From Abelmoschus esculentus (Eukaryota; Streptophyta; Magnoliopsida; Malvales; Malvaceae): 64,000 bases of DNA. Below are positions 57,232-64,000 of this stretch, piece after piece (within the stretch, counting starts at the first letter, position 1; each line of letters begins with the position of its first letter). A model generated the notes under the pieces. That model was given only the letters and a program-made list of their open reading frames with translations. It had not been told where the DNA came from and searched no databases. The DNA lies in assembly GCA_035048815.1 (NCBI GenBank), contig JAUCBN010000003.1, positions 23,358,001 to 23,422,000 of the forward strand, in the 5' to 3' direction. The position numbers and the translations under genes are program-made.

Positions 57232-57990
57232 ATTCGTAAGGAATATTTCTTTGATACTAGACTAAAATTCTTAGTGTAGTCGACTCCTTCTCGCTGAGTG
57301 AATCCTTTAACAATGATTCTTGCTTTATATCTTTCTATGTTGCCTTTTGAGTCTTTTTTTTGTTTTAAAGACTCATTTACATCTAATGGCTTTTACACCA
57401 TCAAGCAACGGTACAAGATCCTAAACTTCGTTTCTCTTCATAGAATTCATCTCATCCTTCATAACATCATATCATAATTTGATTCATTGCAGCTCATGGC
57501 ACTTGAAAATGACTCAGGGTCATTTTCAGCTCCAACATTATAGTTAGATTCTTGTAAATACACAAAATAATCACTAGAAATTGTTGATTTCCTTTCTCTA
57601 ATAGATCTTCTTAATATTGAACCAACATTCTCTTGTGGATCATGTTGTTCAACTAGTTGTTCAATAATTTCTGAATTTTCTTGAACAACTTGATCTACTA
57701 GAGTGTTTTCAGCAGCTTGTGGAACTTCATTGATTGGTTGTTCAACTCCCGATTGAGCTTGAGGGTATTATATATGATAATCAATCTCTCACTTGAAGTG
57801 GATGGTTGATCTACGGGTATTGAATCCCAAGATAGAACACTCCCACAAATTGAGTCATTCTTAAGAAATTTTGTATTTCTTTATTCCATAATTCTAGTGT
57901 TATTAGATGGACAATAGAATCTGTAAACTTTGGACTTTTCGATATATCCAATGAAATACCCACTAATAGTCCTTGGGTCCAGTTTCTTTT
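57232..57990 (-). pseudogene. Copia 2 integrase-RT linker and RT start
   Basis: After the integrase stop at 57992 the frame reads KLDPRTISGYFIGYIEKSKV and YRFYCPSNNTRIME. RT begins at about 57420 as SLKQKKDSKGNIERYKARII, then VKGFTQREGVDYTKNFSLVS and SLRIMV. Homology stops at about 57232. In-frame stops and frame changes occur in the linker. Catalytic RT motifs are not included. Confidence 0.82.
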
Positions 57991-58904
57991 CTTATGGGTT
58001 ATAAATTCTCACTTTAGACGGGCATCCCCATACGCGTATATGTTGCAAACTTGGTTTTGAACCTTTGAATAACTCAAAAGGTGTCTTTGAGACAGCCTTG
58101 GTTGGGACCCGATTTAATATGTACACAACTGTCCTAAGAGCTTCAACGCATAAAGACTTAGATAACTTAGAGCTACTAAGTATACTTCGCACCATATCCA
58201 TTAAAGTTAGATTTCTTCTTTCCGCAACACCATTCTGATCAGGCGAGTTTGGTATGGTGTATTGGGCAACTATACCATTGTCTTGAAGAAATTTCACAAA
58301 TGAGCCACATGCTTGTTCATCTTCTGTGTACCTACCATAATACTCTTCACCTCTATCCATTCTCACAATCTTTATTTGCTTACCGCATTGTTTCTCTACT
58401 TCAGTCTCAAAAATCTTAAAGGCTTCTAACGATTCACTTTTATGATGAAACATGTAGAGATACATATATCGTGAGTACTCATCTATGAAAGTGATAAAGT
58501 ATTTCTGACCTTGCATATCCATATCTAGGCAACAGATATCAGAATAAATGATTTTCAATATGCTCGAACTTCTCTTGGCACCTTTCTTTGACTTGTTAGT
58601 CTGCTTACCCTTAATACAGTCTACACAAGTATCAAAATATTAAAATCTAAGGTATTCAGTACCCCATCATTTACTAATCTTTTAATCCTTTAAATGGAGA
58701 TATGACATAATCTCCGATGCCATAAAGTAGAGAAATCTTCATTTATAACACAAAGCTTAATACGAGTTTGAATGTGCATAACATTATGAGTGACATTATT
58801 TTTTAAATCAATAAAGTAAATATCATCACATAAAATTTCATTTTCAACAATTTCAGATTTATAAAATAAATTGAAACCAACATTTGAGAAATTAAAACAA
58901 TATC
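57991..58904 (-). pseudogene. Copia 2 integrase
   Basis: Open from 58558 to 57992. First catalytic Asp in IYSDICCLDMD, second in IKIVRMDRGEEYYGRY (a Gly-to-Glu change next to it), Glu in DQNGVAERRNLTLMDMVRSI, so the DDE triad is complete. Then VYILNRVPTKAVSKTPFELF and IRVWGCPSKVRIYNP. The upstream zinc-binding part (58560-58900) is decayed but shows LRHRRLCHISI-like and the CVDCIKGKQTNKSKKG end on the minus strand. Confidence 0.88.
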
Positions 58905-59400
58905 CTAAGGGTACAAATCTTGAAACAAAATTAAATTTCTAGAAAAATTAGGAATATAAAAAGTCTTTTCTAAAATTAAAACAAAGCCACTACTAAGCAC
59001 TAATTCACAGGTCCCAATAGCTTCCACATGCAATTGCATCTTGTTTCCTGAATAGATGTATCGTGCAACTCCCACTTGTTCCCTTAGATTTTTTAATCCC
59101 TGTAAGGAATTTGAGACATGGATTGTAGAACCAGAGTGAATCCACCATGTGTTATAATTAACATCAACTATATTTGACTTAAAGCAAACAAGTGAGATTT
59201 GTTTACTTTTCTTTTCAAGCCAGCCCATATACTTGACATAGTCCTTCTTCATGTGCCTTTTTTTTTTTACAGAAAAATACGTGGACTCTTTCTTGATATT
59301 AGTTTGGGGTTGCATTTAGCCTTCCCCTTTTGCTTGGCTTGGACTGATTTCTTTCCTTGAGTAACCGTAAGTGTACTCTCTCTCATCTCTAATACGAGCC
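58905..59400 (-). pseudogene. Copia 2 protease, catalytic Asp lost
   Basis: Frame 59315-58905. A zinc-knuckle remnant (CFNCKKKGHMKKDCVKY type, Cys mostly lost: KKKRHMKKDYVKY) is followed by the protease motif WWIHSGSTIHVSNSLQGLKN. The DSG active site reads HSG. Then VEAIGTCELVLSSGFVLILE and FYIPNFSRNL. The frame ends near 58905, before the integrase. Confidence 0.82.
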
Positions 59401-60000
59401 TACCTTCTTCTTGATCACACATGGTCAAAAGATCATCAATAGATTATTTATCTTTATGTTTGTTATAAGAGATCTTAAATGGCCCGTATGGAGGAGGAGG
59501 AAGAGTGTTCAATATATAGTGCACCAGGAAAGATTCAAACATTTCAACCTCAAATGCTTTAAGTCGAGCTGCCAAATCTCGCATCTTATTGATGTGATCA
59601 CGCACATCTTCCACCGTAGTGAGCCTTAGAGATATGAACTTCATAATTAAGGTACTGACTAATGACTTTTAAGAAGTCAAAAACTGATTCTCTATAGCCT
59701 TTAACAACTCTTAGACATTCTCATAATGCTCAATTGAGCCATGGACATCAGCAGGAACCTTGCTCTTAATGAACATAATACTTAAGCGATTAGATCGCTC
59801 TCACTTTTCACATAGAGCAAGATCAACCTGATTGCTGGTGTCACTAATATGTGGCTCAGTTTTCCTTATAGCATAATCAATATCCATGCATCCTAATTGA
59901 AGAAGAACACATTCCTTCCAAAACTTAAAGTTTTCACTAGTTAATTCAGGGATATTTACTCTATTATCAGATATATTCACAAGTAATAATGCTGCAAAAT
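59401..60000 (-). pseudogene. Copia 2 Gag
   Basis: Minus frame from about 59995: VNIPELTSENFKFWKECVLL, LGCMDIDYAIRKTEP, CEKxERSNRLSIMFIKSKVP, then MKFISLRLTTVEDVRDHINK, MRDLAARLKAFEVEM, LVHYILNTLPPPPYGPFKIS, YNKHKDK and MCDQEEGRLVLEM. This is the standard copia gag (UBN2-like). Stops at about 59803 (for Trp), 59712, 59670 and 59445. No obvious in-frame ATG precedes it; a TTTTGCAG at about 59993-60000 looks like a splice acceptor but is not proof of an intron. Confidence 0.85.
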
Positions 60001-60797
60001 AAATTGATATACATGCTTAATATAAATTCGAGACAAACATAAGCTATAATTTACCAATGCAAATTATAAAAATAATGAATCTAGTGACATAAAAATTACT
60101 TGTAGGCTAAATTTTTAATTTGATTAGATTCATTTTGATAGATTAGTTTCTATCCTTTATATAAAAATTATTAAATTTACTTTTATAACTCTTGTGGGTA
60201 ATTATAAAACTTCATCTAATAATTTTTACGTTAATGTTAAGAGATTTAAAATCTAAGCTTTTTGTATGTGATTTTTAACCTTAGTAATTTTATTTAACTA
60301 AAGATGTTGTGGCTAATCTTTAACTAAATAAAATTATTAAAACCACTTAGCTAGATATTAATCCTAAACTTTATTTAAAGTGTTGTTTGTTCATTATGCA
60401 ACATTTTATGTCTAGTCCTTATTAGATCCTTATAATAATTTTATTTAATTAAAGTTATTATGGTTAATTCTCTAATTAAATAAATTATTTGGATCCCTAG
60501 ACATATTCTATAGTTTTATTGCTAAAGCTTTATGCAATAAGTATTAAGGTTTATATACCTAATTTTATGTATATAACTGATTACTGAATAAGTTATAACA
60601 TATCCTAATTTAGGCACATACTATATATTGATTTCTAAAATTTATTTAAATAAAATAAATTAATAAACTTTAGAAATTAATTTTATGATTTTAAAATAAA
60701 GGTTCTATAACATAATTTTTCTCAAAATTTTTAGATTTAAAAGATCAAAATGGCATATTAAATTTTGAGAAAAATTGACCTTACAAGATAGAGATTT
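60001..60797 (-). other. Copia 2 leader with inverted repeats
   Basis: About 800 bp of AT-rich leader without genes. It contains an imperfect inverted repeat with 21-bp arms (60285-60305 and 60316-60336) and a second, looser one around 60440-60490. Confidence 0.7.
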
Positions 60798-60815
60798 AAC
60801 ATGACTCTGATACCA
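60798..60815 (-). promoter_or_regulatory. Copia 2 primer binding site, tRNA-iMet
   Basis: Minus TGGTATCAGAGTCATGTT, two bases from the LTR end. Confidence 0.9.
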
Positions 60816-60817
60816 AA

Positions 60818-61200
60818 TGTAAATATTATTCGAGCAAAAACGTAGCGAAAAAGGATCGAAATAAATACCTCCAACCATTGTCAAAACCGTATGCCAAAAT
60901 GAGATATGGTTGCACCACCGTCGAGCTCGTTGGACCATCGTGGTAACACCTCGAACCACTATAAAAATATAGAACTCGGCTACAAAATAATTGAAAATGC
61001 GAAGATCTTTTAAGCACTCAAAATACTCACTAGATAGAATATGTGAATCTGTATTTGATGCTTAGGGACCTTAGGCTAGGTTGGTATTTATAGGAGTGAT
61101 TTACCATCAAAATCACTAACGAATTTGGATAAAAATACCCTCAACTACACGACACAATGGCCTTACCATCAAAACTACTTGGCACATCCACTATGCATCA
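60818..61200 (-). mobile_element. Copia 2 5' LTR
   Basis: About 383 bp; its end ATATTTACA is at 60818. The start is at TGATGCATAG (61200) or a few bases inside. Core promoter on the minus strand CCTATAAATACCAACC near 61080-61095. Confidence 0.8.
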
Positions 61201-62500
61201 TGTAATACCCGAATTTCGTCCGAGTATACGTATATAATAAGGACATAAGTAAATATTATATATATAAATAACTAATATTATATAATAAATAAATTAATTA
61301 AACAAAAATGAAAAATAAAAATGGATAAGGATTGGGGTTTCGGTTACCTTAGGGAGTTATTAGCTTAGTGGCATTCGGTTACAAGGGATGGTTGGGCTAC
61401 TCTCCATCGGAAGGAAATGGAAGGAAAAAAAGGTGAAATGGAGGTGTTCGGTGAAATCACAGGGGAAGAATAGGAAAAAAAACTCCAACCATTTCACAGG
61501 AGAATTTGAAAGTTTAAGGTCATGGTTTGCCAAACAAATTCAATGCCCATGAAAACGCATTACACCGACAAGGAAAAAGGAAACAAAGGGGTTCTCATTT
61601 TGATTAAGGGAAAATTTGGTGGATGACAAATTTTGGTTTAAGATGTCATGGCATCCAAGTTGAAGACAAAACAGTGAATTTAGGGGAAGACAAAATGATT
61701 CCATGGGGGTTCTCTCTGTCATAGTTTGAACAGAGATTCCGATAGCGGTTCGAGAGTTTGTTTGCCGCATTTGAGTTGTGCCAGAGATTGTGTATGTTTC
61801 AGCTTTGGTGGCCGAATACTCAAGAACTCATATGGAAGAAACGAAAAATCATGAAGGAGGCTTTCAAAGGACACCAATTTGTTGCTTCAATATGGGGAGT
61901 GCAGCGAAGTTGAAGCTCCATTATCCACTGAAATCCTTGACGAAACTGAAGGATAAAAAGCTATCGACACTAGAAACTAATTCCATGGCTTCAACATCGA
62001 CGTCGTCTCTCTCTCTCTTCCACCGATACTCATAGAATTTCACGCATCCAACCATCAAGTAAGAGAGTTACTTCGTTTACATGTTTGGTGTGAATTGTGA
62101 TAGAGTCTGGTTTGAGCTTCAACGATATAAGTTCTGAAGTTCATGTCAAGCTCATTTGGTTTCTTTGATGCTGGTGATTGTAGTTTATGTGTTGGCTGCA
62201 AATTATTTTGTGAGATAAATGATGCATACCTGCTGTGGAAGGCATCAAAAGTGCAATTCCAAAAGCGAAGAACCACTTGGCCTTTTTATGGACACTTGGT
62301 AGCCATGGTGCCATCGTTGAAGCATGAAGAACTTGTAATCACTTGCAACTAGACTAGGTGAGTTACTATGTTTTTAATAAAATTTAATTTGATCATTTTA
62401 TCTTTGATTATTGTTTTTGTTTATTTAATTTATTTATATGTTTTTTATTAAATTTTGTATACATGTTTTAAAATTCATATAGTCTACTTGTTTAGAAAAT
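61201..62500 (+). mobile_element. Ty3-type LTR (plus), probably chromovirus-like, end uncertain
   Basis: Begins TGTAATACCCGAATTTCG, a start typical of plant chromovirus LTRs, directly beside the copia 2 LTR. No second LTR, primer site or coding sequence is seen. The open frames at 61778-62035 and 62143-62352 show no family motif. AGACTAGGTGAGTT at about 62350 looks like a splice donor. The boundary with the next repeat is a guess. Confidence 0.5.
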
Positions 62501-62523
62501 AATTAATTTACACCTAGTTAATA

Positions 62524-62593
62524 TTAGAGCCTTTTTAGGGTTAGTTACTCTAATTAAATTAGAGCCTCTTTAGGATTAGTCACTTTAATTAAA
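62524..62593 (+). repeat. 35-bp tandem duplication
   Basis: Units 62524-62558 and 62559-62593 (TTAGAGCCT...TAATTAAA) differ at a few positions; a third, looser copy of CCTTTTTAGG lies near 62925. Confidence 0.85.
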
Positions 62594-62978
62594 TAATTAA
62601 TTAAATAGAAAGATAATTTAGTAACGATGACGTTCTAATCTTATACCTTGGATACACTAAGTGGTCAGTATTATGAAATGGCATTATGTTGGCCAAGAGT
62701 GTACTTCGGTATCGTATTCGGCGCGTCATCGAAACGTAGAAAATGATAAATATTTTAAGGTTAGAATTTAATAAAATTAATTAGGCAAAGATTAGTAGCA
62801 CCAATAGAATTATTAATTTTTTTTTGGTATCGAAATGGTAGTGTTCGTGCATTCGGATGTTATCATAATACACCCGGTGAAATTAATAATTTAATAGGAT
62901 TTAAATATTTAAATTGATGGAACCTTTTTAGGTTAGAACTTAAAATCGACAAGATAATAACCGGTCATGCATTTAAAA

Positions 62979-63088
62979 CCTTTTGGGTCAAAATTTATAT
63001 TTCTTTAAATACGAGTCAAGGTTTCCTATTATAGGACGTCTTATTCAAAGCTCGTATTTAAAAGAAATGTATCTTTTTATCCAAAAGG
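62979..63088. repeat. Inverted repeat, arms about 37 bp
   Basis: Arms 62979-63015 and 63051-63088 (outer end CCTTTTGG, inner end AAATACGAG) with a 35-bp loop; imperfect but clear. Confidence 0.8.
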
Positions 63089-63441
63089 ATATTCTTATTT
63101 GAGCGATATTTATTTGCCAATAATGAATTAAATTAATATTGTTATTCGAAATGCCAAAATGTCACGTGTAATTAAAAGGTACCGATTTTCGGGCGCTCGT
63201 AAGGGTCGTCCTTACGCGTAACCGACTCCCGAACCCAAATGTTTTAAAAAGAGAATCTTTGGTTTATTTTATGGTGTCTGGCCTACTAAAGTGGCCGGTG
63301 ATGACTCCAAATTAATTTTAAAAGTCAAATGTTTTCAAAAAAAATTTTGGTTTTTCATATTTAAAAGCAATAAAACTCGATTTTTCAAAATTCACTCGCC
63401 AGACTATTTTTCACGTTTCCGGTTTTAAAACGGTCGCTACA

Positions 63442-64000
63442 CATCATTTTCTTTTTAACATTTCCACCAACATTGGAAACATGCATGGGAAATGATTCAT
63501 ACGAACCACTAACATGGTTGGTTATCAAACCAACACTTTCAAAAATCAACTATTCATAATTTTAAAATTAGATTAAATCATATTTAAATTGACGGATAAA
63601 CTATTTTTTTAATTATTTTATTAAATTCACAGAGAATTTCTAAATTTATTATAGTCCATCATACTCAAGTTTAAGAAGATTAGATTTTAGTGAAAATAAG
63701 TAAATTATCCTTAAGACAATCCAACTTTATAAAATATTGTAGATCTCTATGAATATTTTTGATATCCTCATTGTAAATTGTATGTGTATAGTTTGGTTAT
63801 CCTACAGATTAAATATAATAATTTCTGTTAAATCCTTATTTGAGCTTAAGCGATAAAACTCTCATTCTTGTCCCTATCGATGAAAATTTTAATTATTACT
63901 TGTACTTGCTTGTTAGAATTCTCATAATTTTCAATTATTACTACCTTTGAAGAAGTTTGTTCATACACCAAAAATAAATCTAAAATTTTTTATATATTAT
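63442..64000. other. AT-rich sequence, nothing recognised
   Basis: No frame, repeat boundary or RNA gene seen on either strand. Confidence 0.6.

Larger units (their letters stand above)
57232..61200 (-). mobile_element. Second Ty1/copia element, 3' part lost
   Basis: Minus strand: 383-bp 5' LTR, iMet primer site, gag, protease, integrase and the first part of RT. It is truncated at about 57232 within RT; the 3' LTR is missing. Sequence differs from the 7956 copia element (different protease, short LTR), so it is another lineage. Confidence 0.9.
62501..63441 (-). mobile_element. Tat/Ogre-like LTR fragment (minus)
   Basis: Minus start TGTAGCGACCG at 63441, then TTTTAAAACCGG, GGAGTCATCACCGGCC and GGGTTCGGGAGTCGGTTACG (about 63215-63235). 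These are the same landmarks as the plus-strand copy at 55647. It contains a 35-bp tandem duplication and a long inverted repeat. The left end is not defined. Confidence 0.6.

Noticed and set aside
61778..62352. Possible host exon(s) with a splice-donor-like AGGTGAGT
   Set aside because: Short frames without motifs inside an LTR-like repeat starting TGTAATACCC; such LTRs often show splice-like words.
1..64000. tRNA or rRNA genes
   Set aside because: Only primer-binding-site matches to tRNA 3' ends were found; no cloverleaf or rRNA sequence was recognised.

Overview
The window looks like repeat-rich, heterochromatin-like nuclear DNA of a flowering plant. It is AT-rich and almost entirely built of LTR retrotransposons, nested and truncated. 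I found no intact host gene, tRNA, rRNA or CRISPR array. Evidence for a plant is the presence of Athila/Tat-type Ty3 elements (tRNA-Asp-type primer site, GTTTGGGGG polypurine tracts, Transposase_32-like third ORF), a chromodomain Ty3 element, Ty1/copia elements with tRNA-iMet primer sites, and a Mutator-like (MULE) transposase fragment. Every coding region is broken by stops, frameshifts or deletions, so this is a fossil bed rather than active elements.

Layout from left to right: 1-2062, chromovirus-type LTR, minus strand, running off the window. 2063-7086, Athila-like element A (minus) with 5' LTR, gag, protease and the start of ORF3. 7087-7800, 3' end of another Athila-like element. 7800-23187, Athila-like element H (plus; gag-PR tail, leader, ORF3), split by a Ty1/copia element (7956-21828, target duplication GTTTA). 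The 3' LTR of that copia is itself split by a short non-autonomous Athila-like element (15512-21184, target duplication TTGGT). 23188-33115, a different Athila-like element I (minus) that still has gag, PR, RT, RNase H, IN and ORF3. 33116-33896, a truncated copia LTR (minus). 33897-34336 plus a 3' LTR (34337-35175 and 46765-46847), split by a 11.6-kb chromovirus (35176-46759, target duplication CACCA). 46848-47652, partial Athila-type LTR (minus). 47653-48677, ORF3 fragment J (plus) with an internal duplication. 48678-55500, Athila-like element G (minus; 3' LTR, ORF3, PR, gag). 55501-55646, MULE transposase fragment. 55647-57231, Tat/Ogre-like LTR (plus). 57232-61200, second Ty1/copia element (minus). 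61201 onward, Ty3-type LTR (plus). About 62500-63441, Tat/Ogre-like LTR (minus). 63442-64000, nothing recognised.

How the parts relate: elements A, G and (as far as visible) H and J belong to one Athila-derived family that keeps gag, protease and ORF3 but has lost RT, RNase H and integrase. The gag-protease frame closes with a family-specific tail, and a leader carrying a well-placed TATA box precedes ORF3. Such elements would need enzymes in trans; element I is a related but distinct full-pol element of the kind that could have supplied them. The chromovirus is also a derivative: between its primer site and the end of RNase H it has about 2.9 kb of G-rich, C-poor sequence without recognisable gag, protease or RT.

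The most unusual signal is not a gene. Element I carries many copies of a 10-bp palindrome (consensus TGYCRTGRCA, best form TGCCATGGCA) in LTR, UTR and coding sequence in all three frames. The A/G family carries the same architecture with a CG centre (TGYCGCGRCA), and the chromovirus LTR has its own palindrome cluster (GTTTCGAAAC).
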